Source: an uncultured Devosia sp. (GTDB lineage: Bacteria; Pseudomonadota; Alphaproteobacteria; Rhizobiales; Devosiaceae). From it: a stretch of 14,001 nucleotides of DNA. Shown piece after piece: positions 1-6,514 of the stretch; position 1 is the stretch's first letter, and the number at the start of each line of letters is the position of its first letter. The position numbers were made by a program, and so were the translations under genes. The stretch covers positions 1 to 14,001 of the forward strand of contig CAMLKN010000036.1 of NCBI GenBank assembly GCA_946480655.1. The letters are read 5' to 3'. A model generated the notes under the pieces. That model worked only from the letters and a program-made list of their open reading frames with translations, did no database searches and had not been told where the DNA came from.

Positions 1-54
1 TCCCAGGAATGGGAACATATCGCGGCAGCGCTGAGCGAGGTGACGAAGCACTAG
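1..54 (+). CDS. C-terminal end of an unidentified protein (partial)
   Basis: The window opens inside a reading frame whose last 17 codons read SQEWEHIAAALSEVTKH, followed by TAG at 52-54. The amphipathic, helix-like composition fits a real C-terminus, but 17 residues are too few to name a family. The gene would be convergent with the yjhX-like gene that ends at 208. Seen: the open frame and stop. Inferred: that it is coding. Confidence 0.45.
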   Translation, partial: SQEWEHIAAALSEVTKH

Positions 55-96
55 TGCGTGTCCCCATCGGGCTTGCGCTATCAGTGCGTCACCGGG

Positions 97-122
97 CCGC
101 CCTCGGACTTGATCCGAGGGCC
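97..122 (+). repeat. REP-like palindromic hairpin, copy 1
   Basis: A perfect 9-bp stem (99-107 with 113-121, arms GCCCTCGGA/TCCGAGGGC) closes a five-base loop, CTTGA. The 26 bases 97-122 recur in inverted orientation at 156-181 with three differences. One change in each arm (A-T pair here, G-C pair in copy 2) preserves the top base pair of the stem. It lies between two convergent genes, so it could act as a bidirectional terminator, but no T-run follows. Short GC-rich palindromes of this kind are common between genes in Alphaproteobacteria. Confidence 0.7.
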
Positions 123-155
123 ATGCAGAACATCTGCTGACTGCCAGTTGAGGCC

Positions 156-181
156 GGCCCTCGGGTCAGGCCCGAGGGCGG
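156..181 (-). repeat. REP-like palindromic hairpin, copy 2 (inverted)
   Basis: This is the inverted partner of the 97-122 element. It has a perfect 9-bp stem (157-165 with 171-179) and, read on the minus strand, the loop CCTGA, close to the CTTGA of copy 1. The two copies are 33 bases apart in head-to-head arrangement, like the paired REP units (BIMEs) of other bacteria. It sits 27 bases past the stop codon of the minus-strand yjhX-like gene and could protect or end that transcript. Confidence 0.7.
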
Positions 182-207
182 CATTGTGCTTGCGACGAGC
201 TGGGCGC

Positions 208-465
208 TTAGCGATTATCCACCTGGGCCCGCACCAGTTCCAGTCCGCGCCTGGTGATGCGGTAGGGTTTGCCTCCCTCCGACTTGATCGCCTTCTTCGC
301 CTTGAGCTTGCTGAAGATGAGGGGTGTCAGGCCGCTCATCAGCCAGCCGTCGCGATTGAAGAATTCGAAATCGACGATCCTGCCGCGTTCATCCTTGATA
401 GCGGCGATGCGGCCGCCCTGCGCGAGTGCGTGCAGCACCCGCTGTTCGTCCCGGGAAATATCCAT
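208..465 (-). CDS. yjhX: YjhX/TopAI-family (UPF0386) putative toxin
   Basis: An 85-residue protein resembling E. coli YjhX along its whole length. It opens MDISRDEQRVLHALAQGGRI, carries the conserved KLKAKKAIKS, GGKPYRI and RAQVDNR blocks, and ends at the same point as the family. E. coli YjhX (TopAI) is a small toxin reported to bind and inhibit DNA topoisomerase I, with the GNAT protein YjhQ as its antitoxin. I chose the ATG at 465 because it matches the family N-terminus. An upstream ATG at 534 would add 23 unlike residues, and neither has a clear ribosome binding site. No yjhQ lies next to it; the nearest GNAT gene is 1.3 kb away on the other strand. Alphaproteobacterial homologues often seem to stand alone, so toxicity here is not established. 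Confidence 0.85.
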   Translation of the reverse strand: MDISRDEQRVLHALAQGGRIAAIKDERGRIVDFEFFNRDGWLMSGLTPLIFSKLKAKKAIKSEGGKPYRITRRGLELVRAQVDNR

Positions 466-561
466 GGAAATGTCTGAAGCCTGAATAGGCGGGCTGAAAC
501 CCGCGCGAACAAACTTGGCCGCGCCGCGCATCACGTGCGGGCGTCGTCCGGTTCATTCATG

Positions 562-582
562 CCCCGTCGCGCTCGGACGGGG
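562..582 (-). terminator. Possible terminator hairpin after the DUF998 gene
   Basis: CCCCGTC at 562-568 pairs perfectly with GACGGGG at 576-582 across a seven-base loop. It starts 22 bases past the stop codon of the DUF998 gene at 604. No T-run follows on the minus strand, so intrinsic termination is doubtful. It also lies upstream of the yjhX-like gene and could belong to that leader. Confidence 0.3.
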
Positions 583-603
583 TCTCAGGCAATCTCGGAC
601 TGA

Positions 604-1329
604 CTAGACATGTCGCCTGGTTATCGCATGGCCTTGGGTCGCGCCAGTGCGCGGCGGCCACAGGCTGGGGCCAAAGTATCGGCCATGGTTGACACGACTG
701 TCGTTGGTCGCGCCAATGACTACGGCGCCAAGGGCAACAAACCAGACTGTCTGTGGCCAGACGGCGAGGCGCTCCATGGTGCCGCGGCCGAAGGGCAAGC
801 CCCCCAGGGCGTGGCCCAGACCGGCGAGGAGGACAACCAAGCCCACAAACAGCGTCCAGCGTGCAAGACCAGGCGTGCGGGTCCAATGGCTTCGTGCCAG
901 GAGAACGAAGCCAAGGCCCGGTGCAGCAATGGCGGTGACCGCTCCGATGATGTGCAGGAGCAAGTCGTCGTCCAGCGGATAGGCGCCCACGATCACCGCC
1001 CCGACACCGCCCAGCGCCAGCAGGGACAGGGCAACGGTGGTCAGGCGGTCCGGACGCCAGAGACTGCGGGTCAGCCAGACGCCCAGGATCACGAGGGCGC
1101 CGTGAACAACTATGCCGCTGTTGAACACGATATGCATCGGCGAACAGACGGGCTCCAGGCTGCCCGATGTGGGCACCTCGAAGACGCCGCAGGCCGATAT
1201 GCCGAGAAGGCTGATGTCGTGGAGGAAGAGGTCGTGGCCGGGTGCGGCCATTTGCGCGACGACCTGCGCGAGGAAAAATTCTGCGCTCATCAGCCAGCAA
1301 AGGGCGCCAAGCCTGATCTGATCGCGCAT
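604..1329 (-). CDS. DUF998 family integral membrane protein
   Basis: A 241-residue hydrophobic protein with about six membrane segments (near residues 6-26, 68-90, 97-117, 124-145, 156-178 and 190-207). It matches the DUF998 pattern: an N-terminal LGALCWLMSAEFFLAQ helix, a loop DISLLGISACG, the GAYPLDDD turn after the third helix (about 115-122), and ERLAVWPQTVW before the last helix. Function is unknown across the family; it acts in the inner membrane. The ATG at 1329 is chosen because GGGAGG stands six bases upstream, and longer versions add non-membrane sequence unlike the family. It diverges from the chorismate mutase gene across 136 bases. The basic, polar tail after residue 210 is probably cytoplasmic. 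Confidence 0.8.
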   Translation of the reverse strand: MRDQIRLGALCWLMSAEFFLAQVVAQMAAPGHDLFLHDISLLGISACGVFEVPTSGSLEPVCSPMHIVFNSGIVVHGALVILGVWLTRSLWRPDRLTTVALSLLALGGVGAVIVGAYPLDDDLLLHIIGAVTAIAAPGLGFVLLARSHWTRTPGLARWTLFVGLVVLLAGLGHALGGLPFGRGTMERLAVWPQTVWFVALGAVVIGATNDSRVNHGRYFGPSLWPPRTGATQGHAITRRHV

Positions 1330-1416
1330 TCCAGCCTCCCATCTCCAGCCACAATGTTCGGTGCGCCCAAGCGTTCCGCCAGCGAGGATGGTCCAGGTTG
1401 AAATCGTGCGGCGACC

Positions 1417-1436
1417 GGTGCAAACAAGCTTGCACC
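1417..1436. promoter_or_regulatory. Inverted repeat, candidate operator upstream of the chorismate mutase gene
   Basis: GGTGCAA (1417-1423) and TTGCACC (1430-1436) form a perfect 7-bp inverted repeat around six bases. Nested across the centre is the 8-bp palindrome CAAGCTTG (1425-1432). The symmetric site spans 20 bases, about two helical turns, as expected for a dimeric repressor. It lies 29 bases before the GTG at 1466, in the divergent gap shared with the DUF998 gene. No regulator gene is adjacent, so the binder is unknown. Confidence 0.4.
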
Positions 1437-1465
1437 AATCCAGACCAGAACATCGGGGAAGACTT

Positions 1466-1780
1466 GTGACCGCCGCCAAACTGCCAGCAGAATGCACGAC
1501 CAAGGATGATGTGCGGGCCGAGATCGACCGCATCGACCAGGCATTGCTGAACCTTTTCGCGGAGCGGCACGGCTATGTGACCCGCATGGCGGAGATCAAG
1601 ACAGACCCCCACGAAGCCTTCGATCCGGTCCGGATCGAGGCGATCATCACGAAGGTGCGGGCCCGCAGTTTGGACCTTGATCTGGATGAAGATCAGGCCG
1701 AACTTATCTGGCGGACCCTGATCAATTGGAACATCAATTACGAGAAGGGCATCATCGCGGCGCGCAAGCGCGCCAAATAG
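1466..1780 (+). CDS. Chorismate mutase, AroQ class (PchB-like)
   Basis: A 104-residue all-helical AroQ-fold protein. The family rearranges chorismate to prephenate for Phe/Tyr synthesis; the PchB branch instead cleaves isochorismate to salicylate and pyruvate. By recalled alignment it resembles PchB closely: an AEC start, VRAEIDRIDQALL in helix 1, R34 (AERHGYV), K45 (EIK), D53/R56 and a final helix LINWNINYEKG. R17, R34 and K45 match PchB R14, R31 and K42. The fourth site, Gln90 in PchB, is Glu93 here, as in yeast chorismate mutase. I chose the GTG at 1466 because GGGGA at 1455-1459 is well placed, and upstream residues look non-coding. Its TAG overlaps the Shine-Dalgarno AGGAGG of the GNAT gene, implying co-transcription. 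No siderophore genes are near, so mutase is favoured. Confidence 0.8.
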   Translation: MTAAKLPAECTTKDDVRAEIDRIDQALLNLFAERHGYVTRMAEIKTDPHEAFDPVRIEAIITKVRARSLDLDLDEDQAELIWRTLINWNINYEKGIIAARKRAK

Positions 1781-1789
1781 GAGGCAGAC

Positions 1790-2299
1790 ATGCCGGGCAT
1801 TCGGATACGCAAAGCGGAAATTACCGATGGCCCGCGCCTGGCTGACATAGCCTATCGCGCCTGGGAAACGGGCATTCTGCCCATCCTCACCGACAAGCCG
1901 GGCCTGCGGGATGCTGAGCGGCGGCGCCTGTCGCATGCCGTGGGCCATGGCTGGCGCCACACAATCGTGGCCGAGGTCGACGGCATCGTGGTGGGCTGGT
2001 GTTCGCGCGTCGCCGGGCGCAGCTATATTCCCTATCTCTTCGTCATGCCCGAAATGCAGGGGCATGGCATCGGCGCGACCTTGCTCGATCGCATGGAAGT
2101 CATGCTCGAACTGCAGGGCGCCGAACGCGTGCATCTGGAAACACCTGCGGACCATGTCCGCGCCGTGCGGTTTTATGAGCGGCAGGGCTACCGAATCCTG
2201 GCGCTGCGGCCCGATGGGCGCGACGGTCACGACCCGTTCGTGAGCGTGCATCTGGAAAAGCGCCTCAAGCCCTATGACGGGGAAATCGACGAGGACTGA
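1790..2299 (+). CDS. GNAT family N-acetyltransferase
   Basis: A 169-residue single-domain GNAT protein that transfers an acetyl group from acetyl-CoA to an unknown amine. It starts IRIRKAEITDGPRLADI, typical of the family. Motif A is PEMQGHGIGATLLDRME, with the pyrophosphate-binding QGHGIG at 90-95. Motif B ends HLETPADHVRAVRFYERQGY (115-134), whose FYERQGY is the usual acetyl-CoA-proximal element. The ATG at 1790 follows AGGAGG (1779-1784), which overlaps the stop codon of the upstream mutase gene, so the two are probably translated from one mRNA. The acidic tail DGEIDED is unremarkable. The substrate cannot be read from sequence. A distant YjhQ-like antitoxin role is conceivable because a yjhX homologue lies nearby, but nothing supports it directly. 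Confidence 0.85.
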   Translation: MPGIRIRKAEITDGPRLADIAYRAWETGILPILTDKPGLRDAERRRLSHAVGHGWRHTIVAEVDGIVVGWCSRVAGRSYIPYLFVMPEMQGHGIGATLLDRMEVMLELQGAERVHLETPADHVRAVRFYERQGYRILALRPDGRDGHDPFVSVHLEKRLKPYDGEIDED

Positions 2300-2315
2300 G
2301 ACAAGCCGGAAGCTG

Positions 2316-2344
2316 TTGCAACGCCTTGGTAACACGGCTAAGCA
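2316..2344 (+). promoter_or_regulatory. Candidate promoter for gatB
   Basis: In the 81-base gap before gatB, TTGCAAC (2316-2322) and GCTAAGCA (2337-2344) are 14 bases apart. They resemble the alphaproteobacterial housekeeping pattern TTGACG...GCTANAWC, with partial matches in both boxes. Transcription would start near 2350, leaving a leader of about 30 bases. This is pattern matching only. Confidence 0.3.
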
Positions 2345-2380
2345 GATGGCCAGATTTGCCTTGTCTATCAGGACTGCCCA

Positions 2381-3880
2381 GTGACCCTCGTTGATACCCG
2401 CACCCCCGACAAGAAGCGCCTGATTTCCGGTTCGACCGGCGACTGGGAAGTGATCATCGGCATGGAAGTGCACGCCCAGGTGACCAGCGAAAGCAAGCTG
2501 TTCTCAGGCTCGTCGACGGCCTTCGGCAATCCGCCCAATTCCAATGTCAGTTTCGTGGATGCGGCCATGCCCGGCATGCTGCCGGTGATCAACGAGGAAT
2601 GCGTCCGCCAGGCGGTGCGCACGGGCCTCGGCCTCAAGGCCAAGATCAACAAGCGCTCGGTGTTTGACCGGAAGAACTATTTCTATCCCGACCTGCCGCA
2701 GGGCTACCAGATTTCCCAGTTCAAGGACCCGATCGTGGGCGAGGGCAAGGTTTTGCTCGATGTCGACGGCGAGCGGATCGAGATCGGCATCGAGCGCCTG
2801 CATCTCGAGCAGGACGCGGGCAAGTCGATCCACGACCAGCATCCGAACATGAGCTTCGTTGACCTCAACCGCTCCGGCGTGGCGCTGATGGAGATCGTCT
2901 CCAAGCCCGACCTGCGCTCGTCCGAAGAGGCCAAGGCGTATCTGAGCAAACTGCGCACCATCCTGCGCTATCTGGGTACCTGCGATGGCAATATGGAGCA
3001 GGGCTCCATGCGTGCCGACGTCAACGTGTCGGTGCGCCGTCCGGGTGGCGAATTCGGCACGCGCTGCGAGATCAAGAACGTCAATTCGATCCGCTTTGCC
3101 GGTCAGGCCATCGAATACGAGGCGCGCCGTCAGATCGATATTCTGGAGGATGGCGGCGTCGTCGACCAGGAAACCCGGCTGTTCGACCCCAAGCTGGGTG
3201 AAACCCGCTCGATGCGCTCCAAGGAAGAAGCGCATGACTATCGCTACTTCCCCGATCCGGACCTGCTGCCGCTCGAATTCGACGATGCCTTCATCGCCGA
3301 CCTCGCACAGCATCTGCCGGAACTGCCGGACGAGAAGCAGGCGCGGTTCATCGCCGATTATGGCGTGACCGCCTATGACGCCATGGTGCTGACGCTCGAC
3401 CGCGAGACGGCCGATTATTACGAGGCCTGTGTCGCCCATGGCGGGACCAAGCGGGACGGCAAGGCCGTGGCCAATATCCTTAATGGCGACGTGGCCGCCT
3501 ATGCCAACAGCCAGGGCCTCGCCGTGTGGGAAACGCATCTCCAGCCCAAGCAGATCGCCGGTCTCGTCGACCTCATTGCCGGCGGCACCATTTCGTCCAA
3601 GGGCGGCAAGGACGTGCTGCAGATCCTCATCGCCGAGGAGCATGAGGGTGATCCGGCCGATATCGTGGAACGCCGCGGCCTCAAGCAGGTGACGGACCTG
3701 GGCGCCATCGAAAAGATCGTCGATGAGATCATCGCCGCGAACCCGGATCAGGTGGAAAAGGTCAAGGCCAAGCCGACCATGATCGGCTGGTTCGTCGGCC
3801 AGGCCATGAAGGCCTCGGGTGGCAAGGCCAATCCCCAGGCCCTCAATGACCTGATGAAAGCCAAGCTGGGGATCGAGTAG
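2381..3880 (+). CDS. gatB: Aspartyl/glutamyl-tRNA(Asn/Gln) amidotransferase subunit B
   Basis: A 499-residue GatB, of normal family length. GatCAB converts Glu-tRNA(Gln) to Gln-tRNA(Gln), and often Asp-tRNA(Asn) to Asn-tRNA(Asn), in bacteria lacking the direct synthetases. GatB phosphorylates the misacylated residue and holds the tRNA. The catalytic cradle opens with [12 protein letters not shown] (22-33), followed by [15 protein letters not shown] and the GatB signature [13 protein letters not shown] (161-173). [11 protein letters not shown] closes the cradle. A helical linker leads to a C-terminal YqeY-type tRNA-binding domain ending in [23 protein letters not shown]..., the usual family ending. 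The start is GTG at 2381, with AGGA seven bases upstream. gatC and gatA are not in the window; in Alphaproteobacteria they usually sit elsewhere as a pair. Confidence 0.97.
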   Translation: MTLVDTRTPDKKRLISGSTGDWEVIIGMEVHAQVTSESKLFSGSSTAFGNPPNSNVSFVDAAMPGMLPVINEECVRQAVRTGLGLKAKINKRSVFDRKNYFYPDLPQGYQISQFKDPIVGEGKVLLDVDGERIEIGIERLHLEQDAGKSIHDQHPNMSFVDLNRSGVALMEIVSKPDLRSSEEAKAYLSKLRTILRYLGTCDGNMEQGSMRADVNVSVRRPGGEFGTRCEIKNVNSIRFAGQAIEYEARRQIDILEDGGVVDQETRLFDPKLGETRSMRSKEEAHDYRYFPDPDLLPLEFDDAFIADLAQHLPELPDEKQARFIADYGVTAYDAMVLTLDRETADYYEACVAHGGTKRDGKAVANILNGDVAAYANSQGLAVWETHLQPKQIAGLVDLIAGGTISSKGGKDVLQILIAEEHEGDPADIVERRGLKQVTDLGAIEKIVDEIIAANPDQVEKVKAKPTMIGWFVGQAMKASGGKANPQALNDLMKAKLGIE

Positions 3881-3888
3881 CCGGCAGG

Positions 3889-4242
3889 CTACGGGTTCCA
3901 GTCGTTGAGCGGCTCGGGCGGCAGGCTGTAGTCGAGCGGTTCCTCCGCTTCGTCGCCACTGCGCATCGGGCTCGTATGCGGGTGCTCCGTGTCCGATGTG
4001 GGAAGGCCGGCGGGCATGGGTGGCACGGGCTCGGGCCGCAAGCCACGCGTCGGTATTTGGCCTGGATCGGCCGGAAATTCTTCCGGGAACGATGGCGCCG
4101 GATCTTCGCTGGGCGGTTCAAGGGGCGGTGTTTCCCGCGGGCTCGGCGGATACGGATCTATCGGCTGGGGCTGCGGCGGTTCCGGCTGCGGCACAATTTC
4201 GGGAATCGGGCGCGGGTCGATATCGGGTCTGGGGTCGGGCAT
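3889..4242 (-). CDS. Proline-rich, intrinsically disordered hypothetical protein
   Basis: A 117-residue protein with 39 prolines (33%) and many Asp and Glu, rich in PEP, PQP and PPEP steps. It has no predicted helix, membrane segment or signal peptide, so it should be extended and disordered. No family is recognised. It is probably real: GGGGAGGAG stands just upstream of the ATG at 4242, a stronger ribosome binding site than most neighbours have, and the composition is sharply biased rather than random. It lies 66 bases downstream of the AhpD-like gene on the same strand and ends nine bases from the convergent gatB stop. The C-terminal LNDWNP is the only non-repetitive piece. Acting as a linker, spacer or SH3-like ligand is a guess. 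Confidence 0.6.
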   Translation of the reverse strand: MPDPRPDIDPRPIPEIVPQPEPPQPQPIDPYPPSPRETPPLEPPSEDPAPSFPEEFPADPGQIPTRGLRPEPVPPMPAGLPTSDTEHPHTSPMRSGDEAEEPLDYSLPPEPLNDWNP

Positions 4243-4308
4243 GGCAATTCTCCTCCCCAGCCAACGGGGGGGCAGGGCCGGAGGTTCCGTGGTTTTCGCA
4301 GGCCGGCG

Positions 4309-4890
4309 CTAGTCGCGCTTGCCGACCGACATCTGCGCCCTGACCACGGGGTCAGCATCGAGGAATTCAGGCTCGACGGTAGCGCCGACGGCATCGAAAT
4401 AGCGGCTCATGAAATTGCGATAGGACGCCGCCAGGGCAATATCGGCGATGTTGAGATCGCTGAAACCAACGGTGCGCAACCTGTCGATATCCGCCTGGCC
4501 AATTTGTGACGCATCCCGGGTGATCTGTTCGGCATATGCCAGCATGGCGACCTGCTGCTCGCTCAGGCCTGCATTGCGGTAGTCGGCCTGCACGGCAAGC
4601 GCCTGCTCGCGGCCGATCGCACCGCTGAGGCTCTTGAAGTAGACATGCGAGCAATAGCTCGACGGCACATATTTGGCGGCGACGAAAGTGATCAGGCGGA
4701 AATTGACCAGACCCAGCGAAAAGTTGTCGCGGAGCTGATGCAGCAGGCGCTCGACGGGCAGAATCATGTCCGGCCGGGCCGACCAGCACTGGGTGGCCTG
4801 CATGACCTTGCCCATGGATGCGATTTCGGCCTTGTAGAGATCCGCGATTTCGCCGGTCGCTTCATCCGGCTCAATGGTTTTAATGAACAT
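4309..4890 (-). CDS. AhpD-like / carboxymuconolactone decarboxylase-family protein
   Basis: A 193-residue helical protein of the AhpD-like, peroxidase-related type. It has the family's opening (FIKTIEPDEATGEIADLY), a central LITFVAAKYVPSSYCSHVYFKSL helix and the later LSEQQVAMLAYAEQITRDAS block. Classical AhpD members carry a Cys-x-x-Cys redox pair in this central helix. Here the first cysteine position is Ser77, only Cys80 remains, and His82 follows. Thiol peroxidase activity is therefore doubtful, and it may be a non-redox or single-cysteine variant. The ATG at 4890 has GGAGGGAG just upstream, but that site sits in the 3' arm of a strong hairpin (4896-4928). It lies downstream of the EamA exporter gene on the same strand with a 46-base gap, so the two may be co-transcribed. 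Confidence 0.75.
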   Translation of the reverse strand: MFIKTIEPDEATGEIADLYKAEIASMGKVMQATQCWSARPDMILPVERLLHQLRDNFSLGLVNFRLITFVAAKYVPSSYCSHVYFKSLSGAIGREQALAVQADYRNAGLSEQQVAMLAYAEQITRDASQIGQADIDRLRTVGFSDLNIADIALAASYRNFMSRYFDAVGATVEPEFLDADPVVRAQMSVGKRD

Positions 4891-4895
4891 GGCAT

Positions 4896-4928
4896 GGCTC
4901 CCTCCTCGGCCAAACGCCGAGGAGAGCC
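4896..4928 (-). promoter_or_regulatory. Hairpin overlapping the ribosome binding site of the AhpD-like gene
   Basis: CTCCTCGGC (4902-4910) pairs perfectly with GCCGAGGAG (4916-4924) around the loop CAAAC. After a two-base bulge and one extra unpaired junction, GGCT (4896-4899) pairs with AGCC (4925-4928), giving 13 bp in all. On the minus-strand RNA the downstream arm contains GAGGAGGGAG, the Shine-Dalgarno of the gene starting at 4890. It could mask the ribosome site or partly terminate exporter transcripts; no U-run follows. Confidence 0.5.
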
Positions 4929-4936
4929 ACTATGAT

Positions 4937-5827
4937 TCAGGCCGGGGCGCGGCGCCAGATGCGGCGGATGCGCCCGTCGATGAACAGCAGGCCGAAGAAG
5001 ATCACCAGCATGCCCAGGATCTGGATGGGCAGGATGGTTTCCCCCAGCACCGTGACGCCTATGATCAGCGCCGAGATCGGGGCGATGAAGGTGGTGGTGG
5101 CGAAGTTCGTGGCGCCAACGCGCGGCAGGATGCGGTACATGATCTGGAAGGTGAAGGCGGTCGAGAGCAGGCCGATGGCCAGGGCTGCGCCCCAGGTTTC
5201 CGGCCGCGTCATCACCGGTGCGCCTTCGTTGAAGAAAGCCACGGGTATTGCGACCACGGCAGCGCCGGTCAGGGCGATCGAAGCGAAGGCTGTCGGCTCG
5301 ATGTGCTTGAAGCTGCGCGTGATGTTGAGCGTCAGCGCATAGCACAAGGTGGCGCCGAGGCAGGCGGCCACAGCCCAGAGCTGGGTGGTGCCGCCATGGG
5401 AAAGGGCCGGGGAGACCAGGATGGCCGCACCGACAAAGCCGATGCCGACACCGGTGAACTTGGTCGTGGTCGCCTTTTCCCCGCCGATCCAGAAATGCGA
5501 GATCACGGCTGTCACCATCGGGGTGAGCGCGTTGATGATGGCGGCGATACCACTGGCCAGATGCGCCTGCGCGAGCGGGAAGAGAGCGAAGGGAATGGCA
5601 TAGGCAAGGACGCCAAGGCCCGCCAATTGCAGCCAGAGGATGGGATCGCGCGGAACAGGCTTGCGCAGCGCGAGCATGACGGCCCAGCAGCCGAGGGCGC
5701 CGATGCCAACCCGCAGCGAGGTCACCCACAGCGGCCCCAGCTCGCGGATCAGGATGGCGTTGAACACGAAAGAACAACCCCAGATTGCGCCGAGCAGAAC
5801 GATCCAGAACCAGTCACGCAGACTCAT
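4937..5827 (-). CDS. EamA/DMT superfamily permease (exporter)
   Basis: A 296-residue inner-membrane protein with about ten hydrophobic helices, arranged as the two EamA (DUF6) repeats of the drug/metabolite transporter superfamily. Repeat 1 has WIVLLGAIWGCSFVFNAI and LRVGIGALGCWAVML. It ends with the family hallmark SGIAAIINALTPMVTAVISHFW, then GEK and a GVGIGFVGAAIL helix. Repeat 2 ends with FIAPISALIIGVTVLGETI. Such proteins export amino acids, nucleosides or similar metabolites; the substrate is not readable. I prefer the ATG at 5827, preceded by AAGGTGGG four bases away; an ATG at 5842 adds MKVGK. Downstream is the AhpD-like gene. Upstream, purN ends at 5927 on the same strand, with a gap that contains an inverted repeat. 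Confidence 0.88.
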   Translation of the reverse strand: MSLRDWFWIVLLGAIWGCSFVFNAILIRELGPLWVTSLRVGIGALGCWAVMLALRKPVPRDPILWLQLAGLGVLAYAIPFALFPLAQAHLASGIAAIINALTPMVTAVISHFWIGGEKATTTKFTGVGIGFVGAAILVSPALSHGGTTQLWAVAACLGATLCYALTLNITRSFKHIEPTAFASIALTGAAVVAIPVAFFNEGAPVMTRPETWGAALAIGLLSTAFTFQIMYRILPRVGATNFATTTFIAPISALIIGVTVLGETILPIQILGMLVIFFGLLFIDGRIRRIWRRAPA

Positions 5828-5879
5828 TTTACCCACCTTCATGAGAAGGCCGGCACGCTACGCCTCACGGGAACAAAGG

Positions 5880-5906
5880 TCGAACCGATTTTGACAATGG
5901 GTTCGA
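5880..5906. promoter_or_regulatory. Inverted repeat in the leader region of the EamA gene
   Basis: TCGAACC (5880-5886) and GGTTCGA (5900-5906) form a perfect 7-bp inverted repeat with a 13-base, AT-richer spacer. A further TCGAACC lies at 5933-5939, inside the end of purN. The repeat is about 50 bases before the exporter start, a plausible operator position. No regulator gene is adjacent. The symmetry could also be chance. Confidence 0.3.
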
Positions 5907-5926
5907 TCAATTGTTGTGATGGGTGG

Positions 5927-6514
5927 CTAAAGTCGAACCTGGCCGCCGGCCAGCATTTGCAGCGCCTGGGGATATATGCGGTGCTCTTCCACTAGCAGGC
6001 GGGCGGCAAGCGTGTCGGGCGTATCCTCCGGCAACACAGGGATGCGGGCCTGGAGAATGGCAGGGCCCTCGTCGAGGCCGGGCGTAACAAAATGCACGGT
6101 GCAGCCGTGTTCGGTCGCGCCGTCGGCCAGCACCCGCTCATGGGTGTGCAGACCCTTGTAGGCCGGGAGCAGGGAGGGGTGGATGTTGATCATCCGGCCC
6201 TGCCAGTGGTTTACGAAGTCTTCGCCGAGAATGCGCATGAAGCCCGCGAGACAGACATAATCGATCTCCCAGCCCTCGAGCAGCTGGGTCATGGCGTCTT
6301 CGAACAGCTCGCGGCTTGGGAATTTGCTCTGCGCCAGCGATGCGGTGGCGATGCCATTGGCGGCGGCGGTTTGCAGACCTGGCGCAGCGGCGCGATTGGA
6401 GAGTACCCCCACAATCTCGGCCGGATAGTCCGGCGCCTTGGCAGCTTCGATGAGCGCGGCCATATTGGAGCCGCGGCCCGAAATCAGAATGGCGACGCGC
6501 TTTTTCGTCGTCAC
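5927..6514 (-). CDS. purN: Phosphoribosylglycinamide formyltransferase (GART)
   Basis: A 195-residue PurN, which formylates glycinamide ribonucleotide using 10-formyltetrahydrofolate in the third step of purine synthesis. The phosphate-binding [16 protein letters not shown] loop (GRGSN at 13-17) opens it. The catalytic set is present: Asn110 and His112 in [21 protein letters not shown], and Asp148 in [10 protein letters not shown], matching E. coli Asn106, His108 and Asp144. I chose the GTG at 6514 because it overlaps the purM stop (GTGA) and matches the family N-terminus; a longer frame adds 50 residues of purM shadow sequence. Overlapping stop and start imply translational coupling with purM. 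Length is normal. Confidence 0.96.
   Translation of the reverse strand: MTTKKRVAILISGRGSNMAALIEAAKAPDYPAEIVGVLSNRAAAPGLQTAAANGIATASLAQSKFPSRELFEDAMTQLLEGWEIDYVCLAGFMRILGEDFVNHWQGRMINIHPSLLPAYKGLHTHERVLADGATEHGCTVHFVTPGLDEGPAILQARIPVLPEDTPDTLAARLLVEEHRIYPQALQMLAGGQVRL

Noticed and set aside
271..292. Sequence resembling half of the REP-like hairpin (CCCTCCGACTTGATC)
   Set aside because: It encodes the conserved IKSEGGK segment of the YjhX protein and lacks the second arm, so the resemblance is coincidental.
466..534. 23-residue N-terminal extension of the YjhX-like protein from the ATG at 534
   Set aside because: Family members begin at the MDISRDEQ equivalent, and the extension is unlike anything in the family.
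557..2473. Long minus-strand open frame of 638 codons
   Set aside because: It runs antisense to the chorismate mutase and GNAT genes and through the DUF998 gene in another frame. Its low-complexity His/Arg/Pro-rich translation has no domain, so it reflects GC-rich third positions of real genes.
2504..3643. 379-codon frame antisense to gatB
   Set aside because: It lies entirely within a clear GatB coding region, and its His/Ala/Val-rich sequence matches no family. It is a typical mirror frame in GC-rich DNA.
3989..4312. Glycine-rich plus-strand frame opposite the proline-rich gene
   Set aside because: Gly-rich complements of Pro-rich codons are expected. It has no good ribosome site, while the minus strand has a strong one.
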